From assembly GCA_018814045.1 (NCBI GenBank), contig JAHJAR010000134.1, forward strand, positions 1 to 64,000: a stretch of 64,000 bases of DNA. Reading direction: 5' to 3'. Below the pieces are notes generated by a model. It saw only the letters and a program-made list of their open reading frames with translations. It ran no database searches and was not told the origin of the DNA. This document shows, piece by piece, positions 8,533 through 17,221 of this stretch (position 1 is its first letter; each line of letters starts with the position of its first letter). Position numbers and translations under genes: made by a program. This DNA comes from Planctomycetota bacterium. GTDB taxonomy: Bacteria > Planctomycetota > Phycisphaerae > UBA1845 > Fen-1342.

Positions 8533-9927
8533 CTACTCCCACTCGATCACCGGCGGAAACGCTGTCTCAGCCGTGACGATCCGCGCCTTTGATCCGGACT
8601 TGAAACGCAATCCCGCCCAACGCAAACGATCGAGATCGTACGTGCGCGCCGCCTGTGACAGACAAACGTACAGATCCGGATCGAGCTTGCCCTCGAAGAC
8701 CTTCCGGGCCGAGACCTTGACCGTCACCGGCTGCTCCCAGTCGATCATGCCGTCGCCGAACCAGATGGTCAGTTCGCCGATGTGCTTGCGGCGCACGTCC
8801 ACGGTCTGGCCGTCGATCGTGCCCCGCAGTTGCCCGAGGCGCGCGCGGATGGCGCGGCGGAGGGCCTCCTCCGGCTCCTCGTCGGGGCGCGCGTCGATGT
8901 TTCCGAGTCTCCCGCTGCTCCATTGGTCACCAACCCATGTGTGTCCTTCGAGCCAATAGGCGCGCGCCTGGTGCAGGAAACGAAAAGTGTGCTCCACCTG
9001 CGGCGGATACTGCACGCGACGCCGGCGGAAAAACGCGTTGCGCAGCTCTTGCGGCGGCACCACGCCACCGTGGCCCAAATCGGCGAATTCGTACGATATG
9101 ATCGGGAGGGTGAGCTTCTCTGCCGCGGCCTGCACCATCCGGTTCATGCCCGCGATGCCCCCGTGCAGACTCTCCTTCCCATCTGCACCAGCCGTATCCT
9201 GCGCCCCCCAGACCTGAAGGATGTGCGTGTTGGCGATGTTCGGCCAGAACGAAACCCAGAGCTGATCCAACCCTGGCAAGGCGAACGAGCCCGCCACGGG
9301 CATGGCCCCGGCGAACTGGTCCGCGTACAGGACAACCAGCGTCCACGTTGTGTGTCCCCCCATCGAGTAGCCCATGACATAGACGCGGTCGCTGTCGACG
9401 CGTACCAGCTTCCTTAGTGCCAGAAGAATCGTCGTGTGCTCGCCAACCGGCTTGCCGGCCGAGTGGATGACCAACCCCTGGTAGCGGTCCGGCGCGGCAA
9501 TGATGAACTGATTGACCTGGCTACCAAGCAGTTGCTCGACATAGTTGATGACGTTGTCGGCGTTGCTCCCGGAGCCGTGCAGGGCGTAGACCAGCGGGTA
9601 CTTCTTGGCCGGCGTGTAGTCGTGGGGGATGCGCACCAGAACGCGCCGCGGGCCGCCACCGGCCAGCGCCACCGTGATCTCCCGGCGACCGGATTCGAGC
9701 GGCTCGAACAACTTGGCGCGGTGCAGGTACTTGGCCACCTTGCCGCGTTCGAAGTCGGGGTCGCCGGCGATCCGCTGCGCGAGCTCAACGCGGCGATCGA
9801 CATCGGCGGTTTCAAAGAATGCCTTGATATCCGCGAGGATCTCCTTGTCGCCGGCCGCAGCCGCGGCCGACAAACCGCCGGCCACAAGGAATACGACGAC
9901 GCAGCGTAGACGAGTCGTGCTCGGCAT
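8533..9927 (-). CDS. Secreted alpha/beta-hydrolase esterase
   Basis: A 464-residue protein with an N-terminal signal peptide (RCVVVFLVAGGLSAAAAAG), so it is exported. The hydrolase domain shows the oxyanion region (YALHGSGSNADN), the nucleophile elbow GYSMGGHTTW (catalytic Ser) and a candidate His in DLGHGGVVPP, like PHB-depolymerase/feruloyl-esterase-type proteins. The last ~90 residues form a separate domain (GQTVDVRRKHIGELTIWFGD) often seen in planctomycete hydrolases. The ATG at 9927 follows agggag; longer in-frame extension is rejected. The stop codon is formed by the end of the adjacent repeat element. The natural ester is unknown. Confidence 0.8.
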   Translation of the reverse strand: MPSTTRLRCVVVFLVAGGLSAAAAAGDKEILADIKAFFETADVDRRVELAQRIAGDPDFERGKVAKYLHRAKLFEPLESGRREITVALAGGGPRRVLVRIPHDYTPAKKYPLVYALHGSGSNADNVINYVEQLLGSQVNQFIIAAPDRYQGLVIHSAGKPVGEHTTILLALRKLVRVDSDRVYVMGYSMGGHTTWTLVVLYADQFAGAMPVAGSFALPGLDQLWVSFWPNIANTHILQVWGAQDTAGADGKESLHGGIAGMNRMVQAAAEKLTLPIISYEFADLGHGGVVPPQELRNAFFRRRRVQYPPQVEHTFRFLHQARAYWLEGHTWVGDQWSSGRLGNIDARPDEEPEEALRRAIRARLGQLRGTIDGQTVDVRRKHIGELTIWFGDGMIDWEQPVTVKVSARKVFEGKLDPDLYVCLSQAARTYDLDRLRWAGLRFKSGSKARIVTAETAFPPVIEWE

Positions 9928-10162
9928 TCGGCATCTCCCTGCGCAGTGCGGAACCACACCCGTTGACAACCAGGATAATCGAGTCGGCCGAGGAGCGGTG
10001 CACGTAATACAAATCCGGACAGAGCCGGCCGCCGCTGCACCGCAGCCCCCCCTCCCCCCGCACGCCACCGCACTCACCTTTACGACCGCGGCCACCTGTC
10101 GTAAAGTCGCGGCGGTTGCCGCGCAGGCTGCTGCGCGCTTAGCGGAGCCGATTAGAGATCCG

Positions 10163-12100
10163 ATGGCTGCCACGGCCCAAAGCAAAGTCCGCCTCCCGAA
10201 CCTGCTCGTCCGCAATCCCAATTTCGTTCTGCTCTGGGCGGCGTACGGGATCAGCGCCATCGGCGATCACCTCAGCGAGATGGCGCTGATCCATGAACGG
10301 GGCGGACTCGACCGGCCGGACGTGACCCACATCCAGGCCCTGCTCTCATTCGGGTTCTTCCTGCCCTTCGTCATCCTGGGCCCTCTGGCCGGCTGGTGGG
10401 CCGACCGGTTCAGCCGCAAATGGACGATGGTCCTCTCAGACGTCGTGCGGGCCGGCGTGATGGTCGGACTGTGCTACGTGCTGATCAATCTCGACGACTG
10501 GGGCTGGGCGCTCAACGACTACGCGATCGTGCTCCCGCTCTTCCTCACCGGCATGTTCGCCGCGTTCTTCTCACCGTGTCGCCAGGCGATCCTGCCGGTC
10601 CTGATCCGTGATGACCAGCTTGTGCGGGCCAACGCCATGATCAGCGCGATGGGGACGATCGGGGCGATCCTCAGCGCGGTAATCGGCGGCAAGCTCGTCG
10701 ACCTGGCCATCGCCGGCCACTTCGACATCCACTGGAACTACTTGCTCGACGCGCTGACCTTCCTGTTCAGCGCATCGCTTTTGATCTTCCTCTCGCTGCG
10801 CCGCTCGCGCTATGTGCGGCACGCGCGGTTGCAGGGCGTGTTGACACCGTTGCGCGACGGCTTCCGATATGTCCGTCGCCATCGCCGGACTCTACAACTG
10901 ATCCTGCTCGGTACGGTCTTCTGGGCAGCGGCCGGTGTGGTCGTCTCCGTCGTGCCGGCGGTGGTGCGGGACGTCTTCGGCGGCAAGTTCTCCGATGTTG
11001 GGCTCTACCGCGGCCTGATTGCCGCCGGCCTGGCCACCGGTGCGGCCGTCATGACCCTGGTCGGTCCCGCGCTGCCACTGCGAATAGGCATCCTCTCGGG
11101 GCTGGTCGGCGGGGCGGCGTGGCTCTTCGCGCTGGACGCGGCGTACGTTTTCAAGCTCGGCCGCCTGCTCACCGGACTATGCCTGTTCGGCATCGGCGGC
11201 GCCGGAGCCGCGCTGCTGGTCACCGTCAAGGCCACGATCCAGCGCTTCGTGCCCGACACGCACCTCGGCCGTGTTTTCGGCGTGTACGACATGTGCGTCA
11301 CCGGCGCCATGGTCGCCACTACCGGCGCGATCGGTCTGGCTCCGATCCCCAACCTGGACGCGTATATCCCCGTCCTGCTCGGCATCACGGGTATCGGGCT
11401 GGCGCTGGCGGCCTGGCTGGCGTGGCGCGACTACCGCCGTAGCGATCGCTACGGCGCCCTGCTCACCTTACTGTGGCAAACCACGCGTTTTCACGCCGCC
11501 TTCTGGATGGGGCTGAAACGTATCGGGCCGTGCACCGTGCCGCGCGAGGGGCCGGTGATCATCGCGGCGAACCACACTTCCGGTGCTGACCCGCTGCTCA
11601 TCCTGGCCGCGAGCCCCCATCGTCTCTGCGGCTTCGTCGTCGCGCAGGAGTATTACCACCGGCCGCTCGCCGGCTGGTTCATGCGGCAGGTCGACTGCAT
11701 TCCGATCAACCGGGCCAATCCGGGCAAGGCCTTCCTGTCGGCCTGTCTGCGAACACTGCACGCGGGCGGCTGCTTGGGCATCTTTCCGCAAGGTACGTTC
11801 GTGGCACCGGACGAAGGTGAGCCAGCGGCGAAACCCGGCATCGGTGTGATCGCGCTGCGGACGGGGGCGACGGTCGTTCCGTGCCACATCAGCGGTACGA
11901 CCTACACGCGCAGTCCGTTCGCGGCCCTGTTCCGCCGACACAAGGCGCGGGTCCGCTTCGGCAAGCCGATCGACCTGTCGGCCTTCCACGGCCACGAGCG
12001 CGACCGCGACACCTCGCAGCGCATCAGCGAACTGATCATGACGAAGATCTGGGAACTGGCGCCAGCGCCGGAACCGAGGGCTTTTCCGATCGAGAAGTGA
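10163..12100 (+). CDS. MFS transporter fused to PlsC-type acyltransferase (LplT-Aas-like)
   Basis: One 645-residue polypeptide. Residues about 10-420 are an MFS permease with roughly twelve hydrophobic segments and the loop motif GWWADRFSRKW. Residues about 440-645 are a 1-acyl-glycerophosphate acyltransferase-like domain with the catalytic HX4D box in AANHTSGAD and the glycerophosphate-binding motif GIFPQGTF. In enterobacteria LplT imports lysophospholipids and Aas re-acylates them; fusion of the two suggests phospholipid remodelling at the inner membrane. The AMP-ligase half of Aas is absent, so the acyl donor must come from elsewhere. The ATG at 10163 is the first plausible start; sequence upstream overlaps the divergent esterase promoter. 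Confidence 0.88.
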   Translation: MAATAQSKVRLPNLLVRNPNFVLLWAAYGISAIGDHLSEMALIHERGGLDRPDVTHIQALLSFGFFLPFVILGPLAGWWADRFSRKWTMVLSDVVRAGVMVGLCYVLINLDDWGWALNDYAIVLPLFLTGMFAAFFSPCRQAILPVLIRDDQLVRANAMISAMGTIGAILSAVIGGKLVDLAIAGHFDIHWNYLLDALTFLFSASLLIFLSLRRSRYVRHARLQGVLTPLRDGFRYVRRHRRTLQLILLGTVFWAAAGVVVSVVPAVVRDVFGGKFSDVGLYRGLIAAGLATGAAVMTLVGPALPLRIGILSGLVGGAAWLFALDAAYVFKLGRLLTGLCLFGIGGAGAALLVTVKATIQRFVPDTHLGRVFGVYDMCVTGAMVATTGAIGLAPIPNLDAYIPVLLGITGIGLALAAWLAWRDYRRSDRYGALLTLLWQTTRFHAAFWMGLKRIGPCTVPREGPVIIAANHTSGADPLLILAASPHRLCGFVVAQEYYHRPLAGWFMRQVDCIPINRANPGKAFLSACLRTLHAGGCLGIFPQGTFVAPDEGEPAAKPGIGVIALRTGATVVPCHISGTTYTRSPFAALFRRHKARVRFGKPIDLSAFHGHERDRDTSQRISELIMTKIWELAPAPEPRAFPIEK

Positions 12101-12210
12101 ACAGAAGCGTGCACGAAAAGGACCGGCAACAAACTGGCCATCGACGTTTCAGTTGTACTTGCCAGAGTCCATCGTTCGGTCCGTACTCGCCCACACGGCG
12201 CGCCCCACGA

Positions 12211-12334
12211 TAGAGCCTATCCCAAAACCGTCCAGAGGTGGGCAGTTGAACCGAGCGGCACGCGCAAGCAAGCGGTTTTTCGGCAACCGCTCCCTTACGG
12301 TCGCGGCTCGGAAGGAGTTTGGGGATAGGTTCTA
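12211..12334. mobile_element. MITE-like element: 17-bp imperfect terminal inverted repeats around a hairpin
   Basis: A 124-bp unit lying between two convergent genes. Left end TAGAGCCTATCCCAAAA (12211-12227) and right end TTTGGGGATAGGTTCTA (12318-12334) are imperfect inverted repeats of one another. Inside is a hairpin from two arms of the dispersed 25-bp repeat (12253-12277 and 12285-12309). No ORF. A truncated copy lies at about 8433-8535. The TIR structure implies past mobilisation in trans, but no target duplication is obvious. Confidence 0.7.
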
Positions 12335-12344
12335 GTGTCGATGT

Positions 12345-13724
12345 TCACGCCGACGCGAACTCGCTAATGTTCTTTTGGATCGTCTCATCGTGTAGTTCTG
12401 CATCGAAAAACTCCTGTGGTTCCGCGGACACATCTCTAACTTCTCGAATGCGATAGTTGCGGTACTCCACTCGGAGCAGGGCTTGATAGCTGTCTCCCTT
12501 CTTGAGGCGCTCGTCGATTTCATCAAAACGTCGGTCCAGATACCAACCTGCACCCCAGGTTCCCAAGCCGCGAATACCAAACACGAAGAGAGAACTCAGC
12601 GCTCCCAGCTCCATATTCCCCATTGCCAGGGGATCCGGAAAACGAGCGACGACGGCGAAATCGACCGCGAAGCACTTTCCGGGCTCACTGCTCCACTCTT
12701 CGGCGCGATGCTCTCTCTGCAACTCTAAATACTTCGACTGGGGAGAACGAACCGACACAAGCTGACTGGGGCTAGCTTTCCAGGCGATTCTGCGGGGAGA
12801 AACGTCTCCTTGCGGCGTATCTCGGATGCAAAACCGTGCATCCGTGATTGCGCCAAGACATCGCTCCGCTGGTTTGCTGCGCGGAAGACACACGAAAATC
12901 TTGTTGCTGTGTCGGTCAGCGCTCTCGTCGTACACGTGTGTTGTCTTCGCTCGTACTTCGTGGCAACCAGCGATGTTCAGACATTTTGTGATCTTGTGAA
13001 TAGCCTGGAAGTCCTCGAGCACCATGAACGGCAGAAGGTGCGTCATCTCTCCTTTTTGTGTGTCAACGGGGGGATAGACAATCAGCGCCTCGGGTTGGTG
13101 CCCTGGCGGCGCCCCAAGCGAAAACAGACGCCGCAGAACACTCTCTTTGTATGCGTGAGCTTCTGTCGTTCCGGTGTCCGCCGCTATCTCAAACAACCAG
13201 TCAACCAGATCGTCCTTGAGTTTGAATGGAAACACGTCTGCGGAAGCATACTCCTTGTAGAACATCTCGTCGCGGTGCTCGCGCTTGAACTTGAGGACCC
13301 GCATCAGATCGGGGCCTGGATCGTCTAGCACGGCCTCGTCGCTAATCTCGCGGAAGTAGGTGAATATCTCGGGCCGCTTCCGCCCGTGCTCTGCTCTTAG
13401 CTCCCGCGCAATATTGAACTCCTCTTCGGTTCCGGATCCCCAGCGACTACCTGGCCCGGGGGAGGACCCGAACCGGCGCCCGAAGAGCATCAGAAACAAG
13501 TCGCAGTCCTGCAATTGCCGACGAATCTCGTACATCACGTTCTCGCCCCTCGGCCGCTGTCTCTCCCACTGCACTATGCGCAGGAACAAGCCGAGCTTTC
13601 GACCAACACCTTGGTTGATCTCCTCGATAATGCGACTCACAGCTTGGCGTTCAACCTCGACGCCCCCGGGTGAAGAGATGAAAACCTTCAGCGAACGCTC
13701 CGAACGACCCCACACGTCTGACAT
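12345..13724 (-). CDS. DUF4062-like N-terminal domain protein, possible defence or signalling factor
   Basis: The product has 459 residues. The first ~110 (SLKVFISSPGGVEVERQAV, then a helix, then DLFLMLFGRRFGS) match the DUF4062 pattern, a Rossmann-like, TIR-related domain often fused to STAND NTPases in conflict systems. No NTPase follows here. The second half has a different alpha/beta domain (NKIFVCLPRSKP; FAVDFAVVARFPDP; FVFGIRGLGTWGAGWYL) that looks like an uncharacterised ligand-sensing module with a GIRG-x-GTWGA loop. The ATG at 13724 follows ggagg; the upstream in-frame extension is rejected. Composition is less GC-rich than the neighbours and a mobile-type repeat abuts the 3' end, consistent with transfer. 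Function unproven. Confidence 0.6.
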   Translation of the reverse strand: MSDVWGRSERSLKVFISSPGGVEVERQAVSRIIEEINQGVGRKLGLFLRIVQWERQRPRGENVMYEIRRQLQDCDLFLMLFGRRFGSSPGPGSRWGSGTEEEFNIARELRAEHGRKRPEIFTYFREISDEAVLDDPGPDLMRVLKFKREHRDEMFYKEYASADVFPFKLKDDLVDWLFEIAADTGTTEAHAYKESVLRRLFSLGAPPGHQPEALIVYPPVDTQKGEMTHLLPFMVLEDFQAIHKITKCLNIAGCHEVRAKTTHVYDESADRHSNKIFVCLPRSKPAERCLGAITDARFCIRDTPQGDVSPRRIAWKASPSQLVSVRSPQSKYLELQREHRAEEWSSEPGKCFAVDFAVVARFPDPLAMGNMELGALSSLFVFGIRGLGTWGAGWYLDRRFDEIDERLKKGDSYQALLRVEYRNYRIREVRDVSAEPQEFFDAELHDETIQKNISEFASA

Positions 13725-13884
13725 GGCTGCCTCCGACCCTAATGTCCGTGCGCTACTACTGCGCGCCCGCAGCACCAGCCAACGACGCGGGCGCCACTCG
13801 CGCAACTCACCACCTTCGGCGCGCACTTGCGTAATGCTCTGCGCATTGTCGAATTACAGGCCGCACTTGTCCAACTTCGCTCTG

Positions 13885-14808
13885 CTACCCCTTCCCCGCA
13901 TAGATATTCATGATCTTCTTCAACATCGCCAGCGCTTCGGCCTTGGGGCGCTGGAAGGCGTTGCGGCCGATGATTGAGCCGAAACCGCCGCCCTGGTGAA
14001 TCCCGCGGATCTCGTCGAAGACCTCGGCCTCGCCCTTGGCTGCTCCGCCCGAGAAGATCACGATCCGCCGCCCATCGAACGCGCTCTGCACCACGTGTTT
14101 CACGCGCTCGGCCAACGTGCCGATCGGGATGTTGTGCTTCTCATATACCTTCCGGGCGGCGTCCAGCTCGATGTGCTCAGTCGGCGGCTTGACCTTGACG
14201 ATGTGCGCGCCGAGTTGGCAGGCGATCTGGGCGGCGTAGGCCGCGATGTCGACCGCCGTTTCCCCCTTCTTGCTCAGGTCTTCGCCGCGCGGGTACGACC
14301 AGACCACCACCACCAGGCCGGCGGACTTCGCCTCCTCCGACAGGGCCTGAATCTGCTCGTACATCGGGTTGTTCAGCGCCGAGCCGGGGTACACCGTGAA
14401 GCCGATCGCCGCGCAACCGAGCCGCAGGGCGTGATCGATCGAAGCCGTAACCGCCGGCATCGGGTTCTTCTCGTCGTGCAGCAGTTCGTGGTTGTTGAGT
14501 TTGAGAATCAGCGGCAGCTCGCCCGCGAAAGTCCGCGCCCCGGCTTCCAGGAAGCCCAGCGGGGCGGCGTAGGCGTTGCAGCCAGCCTCCAGGGCCAACT
14601 CGAAATGATAGTGCGGGTTGTAGCCCGGCGGGTTCGGCGCGAAGCTGCGCGCCGGGCCGTGCTCGAACCCTTGATCCACCGGCAGTATCACCAGCTTGCC
14701 GGTGTCGGCCAGCGTACCCGTGCCGAGCATCCAGCGGATCTTGGACAGTGTTCCCGGGTTGTCTGATTCGTACCAACTTAGAATCTCTTTGACCCGATCC
14801 GACATCAT
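13885..14808 (-). CDS. fbaB: Class I fructose-bisphosphate aldolase, DhnA/FbaB type
   Basis: A 307-residue TIM-barrel aldolase of the DeoC/LacD-like FbaB group. Diagnostic segments are VILPVDQGFEHGPARSF (near residue 40), LILKLNNHELL (barrel strand with Lys), and HIVKVKPPTEHI carrying the Schiff-base lysine region, followed by IIFSGGAAKG and GIHQGGGFGSIIGRNAFQRP, which bind phosphate. It interconverts fructose-1,6-bisphosphate with DHAP and glyceraldehyde-3-phosphate in the cytoplasm. The start at 14808 has AGGAG eight bases upstream; ATGATG leaves the exact first Met ambiguous by one codon. Confidence 0.9.
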   Translation of the reverse strand: MMSDRVKEILSWYESDNPGTLSKIRWMLGTGTLADTGKLVILPVDQGFEHGPARSFAPNPPGYNPHYHFELALEAGCNAYAAPLGFLEAGARTFAGELPLILKLNNHELLHDEKNPMPAVTASIDHALRLGCAAIGFTVYPGSALNNPMYEQIQALSEEAKSAGLVVVVWSYPRGEDLSKKGETAVDIAAYAAQIACQLGAHIVKVKPPTEHIELDAARKVYEKHNIPIGTLAERVKHVVQSAFDGRRIVIFSGGAAKGEAEVFDEIRGIHQGGGFGSIIGRNAFQRPKAEALAMLKKIMNIYAGKG

Positions 14809-15057
14809 GTTTGCACTCCTGTGAATACGCCGCCGTCGCGGGCGCGACGATTGTCCTCGACTGACACCGCCCAAGCCGATTTGCGAATCCCGGCGGCACC
14901 AGCGCTTCGATCCTGGTAGAAGCGTCCCACCCCGCTTCTACTAGGCAGGCCTGAGTGAACGCCTTTTACCGCCCCCCGCCGCTCTTTGCAACGAATTGTC
15001 CCCGGGTGCCGGGCGACCTACTGCGGTTGGTCATGAATGGAGCATCATTTCTGAACC

Positions 15058-15082
15058 GAGCCGCGCCCGCAAGGAAGCGGTG
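15058..15082 (+). repeat. Single arm of the dispersed 25-bp repeat
   Basis: A variant arm (GAGCCGCGCCCG, then AAGGAAGCGGTG) lies just downstream of the TPR gene of the Bat operon, in the otherwise featureless 14809-15097 gap between two minus-strand genes. No partner arm is nearby. Confidence 0.7.
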
Positions 15083-15097
15083 TCTGCGCCGGGTGCC

Positions 15098-16024
15098 CTA
15101 CCAGTCCCGCTCCACGGCCTTCTGCTGGGCGGCGGCCCGCCGGGCAAGCTCCTCGCGCCGGGCGCGCTCGCGCTCACGAATGAGCTGGAGCAATCGCTCG
15201 GCTTCGGCGCGCGTCATGTTGACCGGGACTGGCGGTAGCTCGCCTTCATCCTCGCCCGCAGACGGCTGCGACTCGGGCTGCGCTGCGGGTTGCGAGCTGG
15301 GCGGCTGCTCGTCGGGGGATTGCTCGGGCTCTGGTTGCGACGTGGGCTGCTGCTGTTCGCTCGGCTGCGTGGACTGCTGCTGATCCTGCTGCTGCTGGTT
15401 CCCTTCGCCGTTGCTGTCCTGGGGCTGCGAGGATGGCTGCGAAGAGGATTGGTTCTGCTGATCCTGCTGCTGGGTTGTTCCGGACTGGGACTGGGACTGC
15501 GGCTGGGTGGTCGGCAGTTGCTCCAGTTGCTGCTTCAGAAGCTGGGTCAGTTCCAGATTGGCGCGGGCGTTCATGAATTGCGGGTCCAGCCGGATTGCGT
15601 CGCGGTACTGCGCTGCGGCCCGCTCGAGCAGCCCCAGCGCGCCCTGAACATCCTGCGCCTGTACGACCTTCAAGGCCTCGGCGTAGTCGCAGTTGCCCAG
15701 GTTGTACCGCGCCGCCGCCTCGAACGCCGCGTCCTGCAAGGCCGCCGCGCGAACCCACAACTCGCGCGCCTCGTCGATCTGCCCCAGCTTGAAGTTCGCC
15801 GCCGCCCGATTGTGCAGCAGTTCGCCCGCAAACAGCCCGTCCGCTGCGTCACTGGCCTGCTGATAGGCCACGAGCGCCTCGGCATAGCGCCCTGCCGCGA
15901 AATGGCCATTGCCCTGTGTGATCAGCGCGCGCGGCGTCTGCTCGTCAGCCAGCGCCGCGCTACCCAGCAGAACGACGACTGCCGCCAGCAGACCACCACG
16001 CAGCAGATAATCCGGCATTCTCAT
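15098..16024 (-). CDS. TPR protein with Q/S/P-rich tail, BatC/BatE-like
   Basis: The product has 308 residues: signal peptide (LLAAVVVLLGSAALA), about three TPR units (GNGHFAAGRYAEALVAYQQA; NFKLGQIDEARELWVRAA; ARYNLGNCDYAEALKVVQA) to residue ~155, then a ~100-residue low-complexity tail dominated by Gln, Ser and Pro, and a basic coiled helix (RAEAERLLQLIRERERARRE) at the C-terminus. This matches the periplasmic TPR partner of Bat operons. Its start overlaps the stop of the upstream VWA gene (ATGA), so it is translationally coupled as the last gene of the operon. The tail is probably disordered. Confidence 0.8.
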   Translation of the reverse strand: MRMPDYLLRGGLLAAVVVLLGSAALADEQTPRALITQGNGHFAAGRYAEALVAYQQASDAADGLFAGELLHNRAAANFKLGQIDEARELWVRAAALQDAAFEAAARYNLGNCDYAEALKVVQAQDVQGALGLLERAAAQYRDAIRLDPQFMNARANLELTQLLKQQLEQLPTTQPQSQSQSGTTQQQDQQNQSSSQPSSQPQDSNGEGNQQQQDQQQSTQPSEQQQPTSQPEPEQSPDEQPPSSQPAAQPESQPSAGEDEGELPPVPVNMTRAEAERLLQLIRERERARREELARRAAAQQKAVERDW

Positions 16025-17088
16025 GCGGCCGCCCCCCTTGTGTCGCTTAGCGCCTCTGGCCCGCGTCGCTCCGGACGCCGGCTGGGACGAGGGAATGACT
16101 CGATCACGAGCAGGATCAGAGCCGCGGCCGCGAAGACGTGGTAGCGCGCCGGCTGGCGGACGCGCTCGCTTTCGACGCGCTCCTTGTACTCGAGCGCCGG
16201 CACGATCTTCTCGCGGTAGACCGCGCCCAGATCGAAATCACGCGTGCCGACCGGCACGAAGGCGTTCAGGTCCGAAACGCCGGCGATCCGGCGCAGGTCG
16301 TCGAAATTGGCCTTGCTCCAGATGGTCTGGCCCTTGTGCTCGAGATAGCGCTCGCCGCCGTCGGTCGCGATGGGAATGCGGGCCCCTTCGCGCTCATCCC
16401 CGAACGCCACGGCTACGATGGGAATCGCGTGGTCTTCCCACAGTCCGCGCGCGGCCTCCACCGGGAAGCTGTCGTGGTCCTCACCATCGGTAATCAGTAT
16501 GACCACCTTGTGTGTGTCCAAGTCGTCAGAGAAACACTCCCCGGCCCGGCGAATCCCGTCGCCGATCAGGGTCCCGCCGCGCGGTGAACTCGCAGTGCTG
16601 ATCTCCTCCAGAACCAGCCGGAAGAAGCCATAGTCAGTCGTCAGCGGGCATTTGAGCGTGGCTACGCCGGCCAAAGTGATCAGGCCGACGCGGTCGCCGC
16701 CGAGCGCCGGCAACAGGTCATCGCGGATTGAGAGCTTGGCTCGTTCCAGTCGGTTGGGGACGATGTCGCGGGCCAACATCGAGCGCGACACATCGAGCAG
16801 CACCATCACGTCGATGTTCCGCCGAATGACCTGCATCTCCACCTCACCCCAGCGCGGCCCGATGCACGCCGCCACCAGGGCCACCAAGCCCAGCATGATC
16901 GTCAGCAAGCGCAGCAGCGGGCGCGCCCAACCAACGGGCGGCCCGAGCCGGGGCAACAGGCGCGCCGCTGCAAACAGGCGCACCGCTCGGCGCCGCTGCC
17001 AGATGCCATACACGCCCACCGCGGCCACCGCGAGGACCACCCACAGCAGGTGCAACCAGCGGAGATCGTCGAACTCAAGTCCGGTCAT
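16021..17088 (-). CDS. von Willebrand factor A membrane protein, BatB-like
   Basis: A 355-residue protein with two N-terminal membrane segments (LHLLWVVLAVAAVGVYGIW and LLRLLTIMLGLVALVAACI), a VWA domain from residue ~85 with an intact MIDAS (VLLDVSRSM, the DxSxS motif; later TLAG and ITDGEDHD), and a C-terminal membrane segment (VFAAAALILLVI). In Bat systems the two VWA proteins bind metal and partner proteins on the outer face of the membrane. The start at 17088 is the first Met in front of the TM segment; the upstream in-frame extension comes from a repeat element in the 133-bp gap. Confidence 0.88.
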   Translation of the reverse strand: MTGLEFDDLRWLHLLWVVLAVAAVGVYGIWQRRRAVRLFAAARLLPRLGPPVGWARPLLRLLTIMLGLVALVAACIGPRWGEVEMQVIRRNIDVMVLLDVSRSMLARDIVPNRLERAKLSIRDDLLPALGGDRVGLITLAGVATLKCPLTTDYGFFRLVLEEISTASSPRGGTLIGDGIRRAGECFSDDLDTHKVVILITDGEDHDSFPVEAARGLWEDHAIPIVAVAFGDEREGARIPIATDGGERYLEHKGQTIWSKANFDDLRRIAGVSDLNAFVPVGTRDFDLGAVYREKIVPALEYKERVESERVRQPARYHVFAAAALILLVIESFPRPSRRPERRGPEALSDTRGAAA

Positions 17089-17103
17089 TGGGGATTCACC
17101 GCC

Positions 17104-17215
17104 AAGACAGGATTGGGGATTGAGGAGCGAGGATTGAGGGCGGCCACGCACGCCGGCGCCCGCTCAATCCTCAATCCCCAACCCTCAACCCTCTGGGTCT
17201 TCGTGCCTTCGTGGT
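17104..17215. repeat. Dispersed palindromic repeat in the BatA-BatB gap
   Basis: Between the two VWA genes lies an imperfect inverted repeat made of GGGATTGAGG-like units on the left and CTCAATCCTCAATCCCCA on the right, followed by tcttcgtgccttcgtgg. Read in frame it gives NPQSS/LNPQ-type peptides that look like repeat-derived false N-termini. It interrupts the otherwise overlapping gene order of the operon and could attenuate transcription or stabilise mRNA. Confidence 0.6.
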
Positions 17216-17221
17216 TCCAAA

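Noticed and set aside
9629-10162. N-terminal extension of the MFS-acyltransferase gene
   Set aside because: It overlaps the divergently transcribed esterase and its promoter; the translated text is Arg/Ala-rich and not membrane-like.
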